64,000 bases of DNA. Source: Echinarachnius parma (taxonomy: Eukaryota; Echinodermata; Echinoidea; Clypeasteroida; Echinarachniidae). The notes below the pieces were generated by a model. That model had not been told where the DNA came from, searched no databases, and was given only the letters and a program-made list of their open reading frames with translations. Below are positions 1 through 12,399 of the stretch, one piece after another. Position numbers and translations under genes: made by a program. Numbering within the stretch: position 1 is the first letter of the stretch; each line of letters starts with the position of its first letter. The DNA is taken from contig JBAMJV010008069.1 in assembly GCA_037951105.1 (NCBI GenBank), forward strand, positions 22,417 to 86,416, given 5' to 3'.

Positions 1-172
1 AAACAATCCATTTCATGATTTTGGCCGAATATGGAATACCTGCCCGAATGTGGAAGGAGTGTGCCAACATATAACATGAGTTTGACTAAATATGACATGC
101 CTTTGCCCGAAAATAAGATCATGGTTTTGCCCAAATTTGATATGATGCTTGCTCTTCATGGAACTCTCAGGG
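1..172. repeat. Diverged minisatellite of CCGAA/TTTGCCC units
   Basis: Irregular units with the core TTTGCCCGAA-TATGA recur through this stretch (for example at 32, 110 and 134), followed by a poly-G tract at 186-200. On the other strand it reads as TTCGGGCAAA plus CATGTTAT, the same repeat that occurs at 50.6-50.8 kb. Confidence 0.6.
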
Positions 173-185
173 GATGCAGTGGGGA

Positions 186-1150
186 AGGGGGGGGGGGGGG
201 TGAGTGATTACACTTGATAGACCTCACTGTCCTTTATTCGGAGGAACATTTTACAATCAAATAAACGAAATGTATCGCATATTTTATCCTTCGGGTTAGA
301 TACTGCCCTCATGTATTTCCTTTTATTTTGCTGACAGATTGATTACCCATGCTATATTACCAGTCGCGTAATGAGCAAGCATTTTACCGGAGTGGGGAGG
401 GTGGCGAGGGGGGGGGGGGGGGGGGGGGGGTGACAGGTCTTAAGAGAGAACGCGCAGCAACCGAGTAGTGGGTAGAGAGACCTCCTTTTTGAAATTTTGG
501 AACAAAAAGCAGAAATTTAAGTGTATTAGTTCGCATGACTAAACTGAACATTAAATGTGTTACTTATTGAGACAAAAAAAAAATAGAAAAAAGCATTTTT
601 AAAACTCAAGTAGCATCATTCCCAAGCCCACATTTGCAGCCCTGTGCTGATTTCAACGTTGACTTTTATTTCAAGTACTCACGATTGTAGTATAAAAAGT
701 GCACACAATGCCTGTCGCCAAAACGCATGCCCAAAGATGGACTCCAGTTACTGAAAACCAAAGAAATTTGATGAACAAATCATTAAATCAATACAAATCA
801 TTCATGTCATTATGACTTGATCCAGAGGCGTATAAAGCATAGGGTTAGGGTTAGGTAAAAAAAGCGAAAAATTAGGGGGGGGGGGGCACGCTAATGATTA
901 GGGGCACATCTTCTGTAATCTTCATTTTGTACAAATATTACCCATATGTGTTTTGTTTGGCCAATTAATCTTATTTATTTATCTATTTTATTCATTTATT
1001 TATTTATTTATGTATTTATGTATGTATTTATATATGTATTTATTTATTTATTTATTTATTCATTTATTTATTTATTTATTTATTCTTATTTATTTACTTG
1101 TATGATTATAATTTTTTTTGTGGGAGGGGGGGGGGGGGGGGGGGGGGAGG
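186..1150. repeat. Gene-free stretch with poly-G tracts and a TTTA microsatellite
   Basis: Poly-G runs at 187-200, 409-430 and 876-886 precede a (TTTA)n/(TGTA)n microsatellite at 970-1095 and a further G run at 1126-1147. The apparent open frame over the microsatellite is low complexity. Nothing else supportable is seen. Confidence 0.7.
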
Positions 1151-1179
1151 GCACTGACATGATCAATACATAGCCCATG

Positions 1180-2040
1180 ATGCTAACCACATACATAATG
1201 CATTATTAACCCTCACAGTGACGACTGAATTCCCACCCAGCGTCAAGTTCTACAAATTAATACATTTATTAAAATGTTCGAGCAAGTATTTCACATCCCT
1301 ATTGAGCCATTCGGTCTAGTGGTTGACTTTATTGGCTAAAACATATTGAAAAATGGGATTAGATTGCGGTAGAAAAGTCAAGAAAAATCAATAATTTATC
1401 CTTCTTTTGGGGGATTAGGAAGAATGGTTGGGTTTCTAGATGATAGACTAGGCATTACAGAAATCGAACTAAAGGGAGATTTTTGTATACAAAGATTAGG
1501 ATACCTCAACCGAATAAAAAGTTTCTGCAAAAGGATTTGGAAAATGTTGATCAGCGTACGTGCAGTGCAAAAATATATAGATTTATGGTATTATAACTCT
1601 TTGTCGATTTCAATGCGAACGAAGATATATACAAATAGGATTACGTTGCGGTATAAGAATGGCACCGAATATGACAAATGTCCGTCTAGTCCTCACACGG
1701 GGCCGGCTAAAAAAAAAAAAACGTACTACGTCTTAATGATAATAAACCAAACTCATTCAAAGATATGGATGCTGCGTCAGGACAAAACGTTTCTGCAAAA
1801 CGCATTCAGAATAGATAATGGATCATCGGGATATAATTTGGTGGCATGACAGCAAAAATCAGTTTGTTACAATTGGTTTTATACAAATTATTGACACGAT
1901 TCAAGTCCACCTTAATAAAGTCAGAGGATTGAACATAAGGATTATTGTTCAGTCTGTGAGATCGCTATTCATAGAGTGTACTAGCCCGCGGGTGACACTG
2001 GCTGGTAGGATAACAAGTGCACATCTATAATACATAACAC
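1180..2040. other. No convincing feature
   Basis: A 141-codon plus-strand open frame (1424-1849) has an irregular composition, crosses a poly-A run that encodes a lysine run, and matches no family I know. I treat it as chance. Confidence 0.5.
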
Positions 2041-2043
2041 TCG

Positions 2044-2952
2044 TTAAAGGGATAGTTGAGTTTTGGTAAAGAGAGTACAGTCTTGGTCAAACTGAATTTT
2101 AGTAACCAACACCTGTACCACTACATAACAAACTAACAGTTGTAACTCTACCATGTTCGAAAGGAATAAAACATTACAACATTAAAAACCCTCTTATCAT
2201 TACAAAACAGAGCCGTTAAATCTCAAGAGGGCGCTCTCTAAAAACTCATTGGTTCAACCATTTTAAATAAAATATTGTGCATGTGATGTTTTGTTGAAAT
2301 AATGATTAGATAGAGAACAACTAATTATATACCTCTTTGTAAGTTAACATCTGAACACTTCAATCGTAAATAACTTTTGAACGAAATGGAAATTTGAAAA
2401 ACGAAACCTGTCCCATGCTTGTATTGTTAATATGAATATGACAAGATATGAGAGAACCACTAGAGTTCCAAGTAAGTTTTGAGGATTTTGACAATGTTAC
2501 TAAGTCGCTTTAATGACAGAATAAACTTTATTTGATCCAATTCGGTTCAGAAACAGCTGAAATATAAATAAATATATCCGTTCGAAATAAATCTGGGGCG
2601 CCAGATTTATTCGATAATTTTAAACAAATATATCAAATGCTTACCCTTTTTCAAACAAATTCAAAAGGTTTTTAAATAGTTGTTGATGACCTATCTATTT
2701 AATCATTATTTTAACAAAGCATCACATGCCCAATTTTGAATATAAAATGGTTGAAACCAACGAGTTTTTAGAGAGCGCCCTTTTGAGTTTTAACGGCTCT
2801 TTGGAATGATAACAGGCTTTTTATTTATTTACTTTAATTTTTGTATACGTTTCGAGCACTGTGGAATTATAACTATTAGTTTGTATAGTTTGCAATGTTA
2901 TGGTGCAGGTTTTGGTTACGAAAATTTAGTTTGACCAAAACTATCCCTTTAA
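2044..2952. mobile_element. Family A element, composite with two left ends
   Basis: Starts TTAAAGGGATAGTTGAG at 2044 and ends ACTATCCCTTTAA at 2952. The right end carries the family's left-end sequence in inverted orientation (GTTTTGGTTACGAAAATT), so both termini are left ends. The middle (about 2330-2530) carries GAGTTCCAAGTAAGTTTTG, which belongs to another element family (B). Confidence 0.8.
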
Positions 2953-4831
2953 AATATGTATTCAATAGAGACATCATCCACCATCATACCAATTTTTAAA
3001 CCATTGTAATATAGTTTTAAAAAGTTAAGGAATTTTAAATACTTCCTTAAATTATTGAATAAAAGTTGGTGCCCAACATTTATTCAAATCGGATATACCT
3101 ATGAATATTTCAGCTGGTTTTCAACTGATTTGGATCAAACAAAGGTGGTTCTGTCTCTACAAATGTTTGCTTTTTCAAATTGAACTTTTAGTATTTAATT
3201 ATCTCATAAATTCGTTTTCTCTCGAAACGGCCGTAAACCGAAACTGAACTTTCTCTTTAAGATGATCCAATGAATGAAATGGAATAAATAAAATATATGG
3301 ATACCCGATTATTAGCCCAATATTCCATAAACTGAGATAGTTGCTCTAAATAGTTCAGTCTTTTAATACATGCATAATGTATAAAGTTGGTCTTGTTTAA
3401 TTGTATTGTATTATAGGTTTGTTTTTTATTGTATAATTTCTACAATTTCCATTTTATGTAGCTGTTATAATTTTGTGTAACATAACAGTTTTAATCTATG
3501 GATCTTTTGCAAATTAACCGAAATTAAGTTCAATACAAAAAATATAATGGTCTTGCTAGTTCCAAGATATAATATAAACCTGACAAAGCTTCTTATCAAT
3601 TTAAGGTTCAATTTAGGTATAAGTGCGAGTGATCACCCACATTTGATGAAGTTTGTTTATAAGTAAAAACAACAACAAAGAAAAGAAAAAAAGGATAAAC
3701 TGACCAGATATACATTAAATATATGACAACGAAAAAAGAAAATTGACTGCCCCAGGCATCGAACCCGTGACCCCGAATTGCAAGATCGCAACGATGTAGA
3801 AGCAAACAAACAACAAATAACACTAAACATACATATATTCAAAAGTAGCAATATTTAGTAGCGCTGTTACTTATTTTGATATGTACATTCTTTGTCCTTG
3901 AAAACTGTTGATTTTTCTTCAAATGGTTCGTCAACTACGTGAACCCGTTATTATCCGGCAGCTGGACAGATTCACTTCTGTTCGAACGTGTCTTAAATGT
4001 AGGGGATAGGTCGGCCAGAGCGTCGAGGAAGTGAACTCTATTGATTATGACGACTGACAGCCAGATAAATGGATTTAACAGGGATAGTTACTATAGGATG
4101 TATAGTGCAACAGTCAATGCCATCCCCCACAGGATTGAATAAAGATGCACGCGACTTTTATTACCAATATACGCATTCGACTTTGCCTTTTTTGTTGTTG
4201 CTATAACCGCTAAATCACAGGTTACACTTATTATCAATTTCCATGTATACAACTGACATGGATAGCTCGGCCACTTATCTAGTGTTTGTAACTGTCCTGA
4301 AGTACTAGTAAAGCAACCAAGCTGATATGGATAGCTGGGTCATTTATTTAACATGTTTAATGTTTGGAAATCTGAATAGTTAAGTAATCTATGCCAAATA
4401 TATATAGTTTACAAAGAAAAGTACGATTTAAAATCATCCAGCTTGTTGTAAATCAAATCGAGTTGTAGAGAAGGCCAGAATTGTTTCCAAAAATGACATG
4501 AACAATTTTGCAAACAATTAATGAGAAAGTGTTAAGTGTAGATCAATTCTTTAGATTCTACAACATTTGGTAGAAGTTTCTAAGAAAATATATTTCGTAC
4601 AAATACATGAATATCTTTACTTTGGAAAAAATATATTAAAGAGAAATGGTTTAACAACATTGAAATGTCACACATGAATGTGGAAACGATATTAATGTAA
4701 ACAAAAAGAAAAAAAGACAATTAATAGTTCTCATTTCAAATTGTTTAAATGTTCAATGTTATTTAAATTGTCATTGTATCAGCCTAAAAATATGCGTGTA
4801 CAATAAATTACATTCTTAGTCTAGTAAATTG
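2953..4831. other. AT-rich DNA with no gene seen
   Basis: Apart from the tRNA-like fragment near 3.8 kb I find no coding frame, repeat family member or structured RNA here. Confidence 0.5.
3755..3815 (-). repeat. tRNA-like fragment, possible SINE relic
   Basis: On the minus strand the stretch GGGTCACGGGTTCGATGCC resembles a tRNA T-arm and RNA polymerase III B box. No cloverleaf can be completed on either side, so a tRNA-derived SINE fragment is more likely than a gene. Confidence 0.3.
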
Positions 4832-5182
4832 CTGGGGGGTGTTTCACAAAGATCTTAAGTTGATCTTAGCACTAAGATGGTCTTAAATATTATGGAAAGC
4901 CATTAGTGTTTTTAAACAGTTTTATAAAAGTTATGTTGAAATGCATAAAATGTTGATTCAAATCATATATATTTTCTAATTATCAAAGAGATTCATAATC
5001 TTCACATAAAATTCATGAAATCTCTTTGATAATTAGAACATATATATATGATTTGAATCAAAATTGTATGCATTTCAACAGAACTTTTACAAAAATGTTT
5101 CAAGACACTAATGGCTTTCCATAATATTTAAGACCATCTTAGTGCTAAGATCAACTTAGGATCTCTGTGAAACACCCCCCAG
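4832..5182. mobile_element. Foldback MITE, 351-bp near-perfect hairpin
   Basis: Arms starting CTGGGGGGTGTTTCACA and ending GTGAAACACCCCCCAG pair over about 160 bases on each side with a short AT-rich centre near 5005. There is no coding capacity. It is a miniature inverted-repeat element; the superfamily is not assignable. Confidence 0.85.
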
Positions 5183-5267
5183 ATGTAATAGCGTCAGGTT
5201 ACCTTGATTCAGGGCCTGGGCCGGGGTGTATATTACTATTGCCAGGTACATGATCTGTCGAGAAATG

Positions 5268-5345
5268 GGAATTGAAATTGAAATTGAAATGGTTTTATTG
5301 AAAATAATATCATTCGCAGCTACATGGCTGAATTGCAGATACTTT
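5268..5345. repeat. (GAAATT)n tail of a retroelement
   Basis: A short GAAATT array is followed by TGGTTTTATTGAAAATAAT. The same arrangement recurs at 16.97 kb. On the minus strand both look like the 3' end of a non-LTR retroelement or SINE ending in an (AATTTC)n tail. Confidence 0.45.
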
Positions 5346-5742
5346 ACAAAGACAATACATAATTAAAATAACATAACTTTAAAACAAGGAGCTCCTTAAG
5401 TTGACAATTCAATATTGAACATAATAAACATGGTACGGTTGAACAAGGGAAAATACAGTATTACAAAGACGATGAACATTTAACACAGAGAGAAAAGGTA
5501 TAATTGCTAAGATTAAGTTGCAATAACATATTTTTAAGTAGCCCATCATACATTCTAATTATACTAACATAACAATTATTTGATTTTACTTATATAAATA
5601 TCATATTCTATATTCTATATGTCATCGAAATTATTCATCATTAAGAATGCGATTTGGGCAATTATAATTTATGAGTAAGTGGTTAGTATTCACGAAACCC
5701 CGCTAGTTTAGGTTCATGGTAAGTCTGATTTTCGATGAAAGG

Positions 5743-6286
5743 GTTAGAGGGGTAGTTTAGTTTTGGTAAGGCTGAACTTAAGTAGCTAAAACCTGCACAG
5801 TAACATTATAAACTAATAGTTATAACTCCACCATGCTCGAAAGGTATACAAAATTACAAACGACTAAGTAAAAAGCCTGTTATCATTCAAAAAGAGCCAT
5901 TCAAACACAAGAGGGCGCTTTTTTTAAAAGGCATTGGTTTCAACAATTTTTCATACAAAATTATGCATGTGATGTTTTATTGATATAATGATTAAATAGC
6001 GAGATCATCAACAACTATTTAAAAAACGCTTTTGAAAATTTTTGAAAAAGTGCAAGCATTTAAAAAAAAAATTCTAAAAATCATCTAATTATTTGGGCCC
6101 CAAATAATTATAAGATCAGATATATTTATTGATATTTCAGCCGTTTCTGGGTCGATTTTGACCAAATAAGTTTATTCTGCCATTAAAATTGCATGTTCTC
6201 TCAAATTCGACATTCAGTTTTTCATTACCTCACAAAACAATTGTGATGTGCAGCGCCCTCTCTACCAAAACTAAACTACCCCTTTA
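5743..6286. mobile_element. Family A element, full length
   Basis: Left end GTTAGAGGGGTAGTTTAGTT, right end AACTAAACTACCCCTTTAA. The interior shows the family landmarks in order: CCACCATGCTCGAAAGGTAT, AGAGCC-GTT, GAGGGCGCT, GATATTTCAGCCGTTTCTG, and AGCGCCCTCTCTACC at the right. Confidence 0.85.
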
Positions 6287-6306
6287 AGCTATGAGTAGCT
6301 GTCTTA

Positions 6307-6528
6307 AGCCCTCCGCACACAGAGCCAACTCGACCCAAACCGACTGGTTTCAGTCGGTTCAGCTCAGTATACGTAGCATCATGACTCCTGTTTTGCCGGT
6401 CAAGAGCCAGTCGGAGATCATTCGAGGCCGATTGAACATGTTGAATCGGCTACGACTGAGCGAAACCGACTCTAGCCTGACTGAAAACCAGTCGGATCGG
6501 GTCGAGTCGGCTCTGTGTGCGGAGGGCT
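6307..6528. mobile_element. Palindromic MITE, 222 bp
   Basis: Inverted arms AGCCCTCCGCACACAGAGCC and its complement close a GC-rich hairpin. CCGACTGGTTTTCAGTC-type motifs repeat on both arms. No coding capacity; it abuts the family A element. Confidence 0.8.
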
Positions 6529-7400
6529 GAGTTTAGCCTTTGTCAAATACAATGTACTAAGCTAACCCTAGCTGGCAACTAAAACGAACATTATTTTGTT
6601 GCATACTATACTGATAGCCTCATCATCTTAAACATGTTAAATTGACCTATCATGAAACTAAGCTAGCGTTTAAAAAAAAAAATCAATATCGGCTCCAGTG
6701 CATGGTAGATTTTTGTCCCATATCGTAAAAGGCATTTCCACTAGAAACTGTTGTTTAAAATGTCCACGGTTTTATAGACCATCGCATATTCGTTTCATTT
6801 CAAAAGTAAGAAATATAATTCGACTGTTTAAACTGAATTTAACAATTATGAATTTGTTGTAAAATGACTTTTTTCAGAGAAAAACAGTTATTTTCAATTC
6901 ACAACTTTATCTTTAAATTATAATCCATATTAACACAAACAAATAATAATACATATGTTATAAATACATATATATATAGTCGAAATGAACCTTAAGCATT
7001 ACATTTATAGTACACCCTTTTACTATATATGAAACATCAAAGTATAATTAGAACAGTAGATTATTCAGTTATCATGGTTATCGTCCTCTTCATGAATTAC
7101 ATTTTCAGATTATTATAAACTTTATTGACTACATTTCAATATCAACAGATGCAATTATTTTTGTGTGAAGGAATGCTATAAAGAATTTATTCCGTAATCA
7201 TAATATTTATGAAAATAAATATTTCTAAAATTGTCGACCTCAACATAATCATTACTTGTAGAGAAGAAACTTTAAAAGTAGAATGTAATTTAGTTATTGT
7301 TATCTTCAATATTAACTGATTTTATTTTGTTAGGGAAATAATTTTATAAACAAAAGCATCGACACACTGGCCTAATTTTGCCGGAGAGGAAGGTATGAGA

Positions 7401-7478
7401 GGGGGGGGGGGGGGGGGGGGGCAGGCAGCATGATATCAAGGCAAACAACTATAGCTTTTGCCTTGATATCATGCTGCC
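7401..7478. repeat. Poly-G tract followed by a perfect 22-bp hairpin
   Basis: Twenty-one G residues (7401-7421) precede GGCAGCATGATATCAAGGCA (from 7424), which pairs perfectly over 22 bases with 7457-7478 across an 11-base loop. Neither a transposon end nor a gene is evident around it. Confidence 0.7.
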
Positions 7479-10168
7479 AGATTTTCCTTTCAAGCAAATA
7501 ATCTGCCCTATATGAAATATAGATTCCTCAAATGTAAGGCGCTATATGCTGAAATATAACATTTTTAAACAAGTGGATTGATTGACTTACTAGTGATATG
7601 AACGATATGTAGGTCCCGACTAGTCTCATTGTTGTATTGAATCTCAGTTGAAGATACTGAAAGGAATAGACAGAACGAAACAATTAAGTGCATAACAAAG
7701 TAAGAGATACAATAAACAAAAATCAATGATCTAACTATGAGGATCCTTTTCTTATATTATATAATATTTTCCCTTTGCCCGGTATGCCCGGTCCCTTATT
7801 AATCCCATCCCCCTCTATATTATGAATCAATACTACATTGCTTTAACTTCAAAATCGAAAATTGACAACAACTACAACAACACCACACATTGCAACAATC
7901 TAATTACTGGCAATAACACGACTATGTCAATGATACACGCTTGTACAACCTCTTCTCTCTTCTTGCCCCAGAACGATTTGATAGCGGTCTGTGATGGGAG
8001 TACAGCCGGGTGTCATGGGGTAGATAGAGCGAGGGCACCGCATTATTTATAATTTATTCATGGTATCTATTTTTAACACGTATGGCAGCAAACAAGCTGT
8101 ATTGCACGTGCTAAACATTAAATTAAAACAAACAATGTAATTCATATCAACGCGAACAATGTATATACCTTCAATGTGAAAATGACATAATAAATTCAAA
8201 TATTAAAAGTTTAATTATTGCCCTTGCAGTCAACCAGATGGTGGTCACGTTGATGTTAGCTTAGTTTGACTATACAAATGTAAATTCATATTTATTTAAG
8301 AAGTTTAATAATAAACATTATTGGTTAACATTTACTTGAATGCACTGTAATGCTTTATTGGACAACAATGTCCTTTATCTTACTGTCGATATCATTTCGT
8401 CAGACTTACTCCCTTAATTCTTACTACGCACACTCTCTACTATCTAATACTTACACTGTATATTCTTATTTATTATTTTATTTTTTTAAAATGACAATAT
8501 GACAGAAACATGTAACACAACAATCCATAAGTTGCAATAACACAACAGCTATATTCCGCTTTACATCTAGCAACTTCTACTGGCATGACTGTCTCGTCCC
8601 CGGAACGATTTACTAGCGGTCTGTGACGGGGCTCCAGTGGGTTGATCGAGCGAGGGCACCGCATCAGTATCTCCAGCAGGTTGAGACCATGGTGAAGTAG
8701 GTGTAATTTCACTATGAAAATGAACAAATTCTGTTTTATCTATTGTTTATATTAAGTATTTTTTGTAAAACTGTCTTTAATGCATTTCAATGCTTTATTG
8801 TAAAAACGGTTTCGCTTATCTATCGATATCCTTTCATCATACCTTCTCCCTTCGCATTTATGTTCCCTATACCTCGCTCTATAAATATATGTATTTGTTT
8901 ATTTATATTGTTTAAATAACATAAATAAAACAAAAATAATAACAAAGAATAAACACGTAACCCAATAATCATATATGTTGCAATAACGCAACGTTATTTA
9001 TTCAGTTATACACTAAATAACCTCTTATTGTCCCTGAACGATTTGTAGGAGTCTGCGATGGCGTACAGCCGCTGCCGCCGCCGAGGTCCTGGGGGGAGAT
9101 AGAGCGGGGCATAGCATAGAGCCCGCAGGTGGTGGGGATGGTGATATATGTAGGCCTACTTTGACTTTGGAAATCAATATGTTGTATCTTTTTAGGAACT
9201 TTTATGCGAAGTGTTTTTGTTTAACATTTACTTAAATGCATGTAGTGCTTCATTTGAAACAATAACTAGTCTTTATTTAAGTGTCGATATCGTTTCATAA
9301 ATAGACCTTCTCCCTTAGTCTCACTCCCGCACCTTTTGTTTATTTATTATCTCCCTACCTTCATGATGTCCATGAGCTTGCTGTATGTTACAGTTATGTA
9401 TATATATTTATTTATTTATTTTTAATTTTTTTATCAAAATGTTAACAAAATGGAAACAATTACAATTAGTACAACAGTCTATCAGTATCAATAACACGAC
9501 TATATTTAGATATACACCTAAAGTAACCTTTTCTTCTATCCGAAAGGATTGGGTAGAAGAATATATATATATATATATATACGGGTACAGCTACCGGGGT
9601 GTCCTGGGGGTAGATAGGACGAGTACACGGCATGCATCTTACAGCAACTATGTAGCAGCAGGACTTGGATCATGGTGTTGCAGGCCCAATATGATGTATT
9701 ATATTAAGTATTATTCATTAAAATTCTAGTGAATGCATGTTAATGCTTTATTTGAAGAAAAGAAGAACCCTTTATCATGTTTATCTAACTGTCGATAATT
9801 ATCATTAAATCAGACTTTCTCCCTTACCATGCTTATTTCTCCATTCGCATACTCTCTTATTTATTTCTCCCTATACCTCGCTCTATATAAAGTATATTAA
9901 AATTAGTTTTATTTTTCAAAACGGAAACAATTACTACTTTAACAAACAATGCAACAAATTCAATGACACGGTTTTATTTATCTATACACCTAGCACCGAG
10001 TTCTTGTCCAGGTACGATTTGAGAGCGGTCGGCGATCAATGGCGATGGGGGTAAAATATACGCCGAAATTCTGGGGATAGATCGAGCGAGGGCACCGCAT
10101 GCAGCCCGCAGGTGATCATGTTGTAGGCCTAATTCAGCCATGAAAGTCAACATTTAAATCATTTTAAC

Positions 10169-10729
10169 TTATAGGGATAGTTGAGTTCTGGTAAGGAGAG
10201 TACAGTTTTGGTGAAACTGAATTTTAGTAACCAAAACCTGCTTCATTACATTACAAACTAATAGTTATAACTAGAAAGGAACACAACATTACAAATGACG
10301 TAGTAAAGAGCATGTTATCATTTAAAAAGAGCCGTTAAAACGTAAGAGGGCGCTCTCTAAACACTAATCGGTTTCAACCATTTTGAATAAAATATTGTGC
10401 ATGTAATGTTTTGTTGAAATAGTGATTAGATAGAGAAATAACCAACAACTATTTAAATACCTATTTTGTAATTTTTTGAAAAGAGGAAGCATTTTAAAAT
10501 TTTTTTAACGGCTGGTTCAAAATTCTCTAATAAACCTGGGGCCCCAGCTTTATTACAAATTGTTATATTTATGGATATTTCAGCCGTCTCTGAACCGATT
10601 TTGATCAAACAAAGATGATTTTATTATTTAAATATTATGCTCTTTCAAATTTTACGCTCAGTTTTTCATTACCTCACAAAAAATAAGTAGTCTAGCGCCC
10701 TCTCTACCAAAACTCAACTATCCCTTTAA
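10169..10729. mobile_element. Family A element inside the 7.8-12.4 kb array
   Basis: Ends TTATAGGGATAGTTGAGTTC and CTCAACTATCCCTTTAA, with all interior family landmarks including a CCTGGGGCCCCAG palindrome near 10535. It lies between array units. Confidence 0.85.
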
Positions 10730-11222
10730 GATGCTGTATACTTTACTTGTATACGCTCTATATTAAGTATATCATTGGCCTATTTGATTTTTTTAATGGA
10801 CAAATGACAACAGCAACAAACAAAACAACAAAACATGAGGTGCAAAAATACGGCTACATTCAGCTTTACTCTTAGCTACCTCTTCTTGTGCTAGCGCGGT
10901 CTGCGATGTGGGCATAGCCGGGGCCCTGGAGTGAGAAAGAGCGGTGGCATCTGGGTATCATGGTGATGTAGTATCGATTATGCAAATCAACGTTGTTTTT
11001 TATTTAAGACGTTTTATACTGACATTTTGTACAACTATATGTATCTTTACAGCGTTTTAACGAATCCAAATTCGTAAAGTCATTGAAGATGTCCGAATAT
11101 ATCCAATTGTAATTGGGACTTTATGATTTAATGTTTTTTTCTTTCCATTTTGATATTTATGACATGTATGTTATTTTATCGCTTATTATTCAGTTTATGC
11201 CATTCAATATATGTTTATAGCT

Positions 11223-11335
11223 ATGTATCTATAATCTATATTTATCTATCTATTTATCTAGTATCCATATATCTATCTACTTTTCTATCTATTTCTCTAT
11301 CTATTTTTCTATCTATATCTATATATTTATTTGTA
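11223..11335. repeat. (TATC)n/(TTTC)n microsatellite
   Basis: Imperfect ATCTATCTAT and TTTCTATC repeats run for about 110 bases. The open frame across it is low complexity. Confidence 0.8.
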
Positions 11336-11652
11336 GATACAGATAGTTCTGTATGCATGTATTTTTTTTTTGGTAAATACATTATATATATCTCTTTATA
11401 CATATATTAAAAGTTGTTATAGCCTTCATCTAAACTAAAAAATAAAACAATAATACAATGTATATTGAAAAGGTTCTATTATAAAATATCACCGCTTTTC
11501 AAGAAGCGATTCAATAACGGTATATGATGCGGACGGGTCTGGGGAAGATAGAGTTAGGGAAGCTCTTCAGCCAGTCTATAGCGTCTGACAGTCCGTCGCT
11601 GATTTACTTTAGGCGTAAATCCGTCAATGTGTATATGGAAATCAGCTTTTAT

Positions 11653-11912
11653 ATGTGTGACCGGCTATATCAAAACCCTGCACGTGTCGTCGGTAATTCA
11701 TGTTTTGAAGAAATTGGCATTTTAAGTTCACATAATGTGTGTTAAAGACTTATGATTGTAAAATTGAAACAATCATATCTTCGCCAATTATTGACCGAAT
11801 TGTTAGAACAAAGCATGAAATGATAGCCTGTGATGAGGCCTTTCTAATGGTTTGAACATCTACATTTTGCTTTTTACCGACAAGTGCAGGGTTTTGCTAT
11901 AGCCGGTCACAT
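11653..11912. mobile_element. 260-bp inverted-repeat element inserted in an array unit
   Basis: Inverted ends ATGTGTGACCGGCTATATCA and its near complement GCTATAGCCGGTCACAT. The neighbouring array unit at 12.4 kb lacks it and reads straight through CAGCTTTTATATTTATCAA, which gives an empty site for comparison. Confidence 0.8.
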
Positions 11913-12399
11913 TTATCAAGAGAATTTGTATAGTTCTATTTTTGAAATACAACTGTTATATCCTTCTTTTTGTTGATATGAATACTAATGTTGATTGAAA
12001 TATTATAAATTACAAAAGATTTAGGATACGTAACATTTCAGTATAATCCAATGATTTACAAACTTTCGTTACTCAAACATTGTGTTGACCTTCCATATAT
12101 TTATGCTGCTTTATTTGATATTAAAAATTACATTATAAGCTTCTTTAATTGGAAACAGACTACACAATGTTTTTAACGTTTTGTTTTTAAATATTACAAA
12201 CATGCATTGTTATACAATGTTCACAATGTTTCTCTATCCTTTACAGTAAATGAAGAAGCTTTCAAGAATTGATTCGATAACGGTCTATGATGCGGGCATG
12301 ACTAGGGAAGATAGCGTTAGGAAAGGGCTTTGAACAGCCAATCTAGCTTCCGTCGGCGATATTACTACTTTAGGCGTAAATCCGAAAATGTGTAGGCCT

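Larger units (their letters stand above)
7822..12360. repeat. Degenerate tandem array of roughly 0.45-0.9 kb units
   Basis: About eight units share a GC-richer island reading like AACGATTTGATAGCGGTCTG, then GGGGTAGATAGAGCGAGGGC, near 7975, 8605, 9035, 9540, 10015, 10890, 11505 and 12265. In the first five units the island is preceded by a CAATAACACGACTAT-like block, and TTACTGTCGATATCATTTC blocks lie between. Units are strongly diverged and are interrupted by a family A element and a MITE. Open frames across the islands are broken and differ between units, so I do not call genes. Confidence 0.65.

Noticed and set aside
1424-1849. 141-codon plus-strand open frame
   Set aside because: No domain, signal peptide or splice context; it crosses a poly-A run and has the composition of AT-rich noncoding DNA.
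7822-12360. The regular array as a CRISPR or rRNA-type repeat
   Set aside because: Units are hundreds of bases long, strongly diverged and eukaryotic in context; there is no rRNA similarity.
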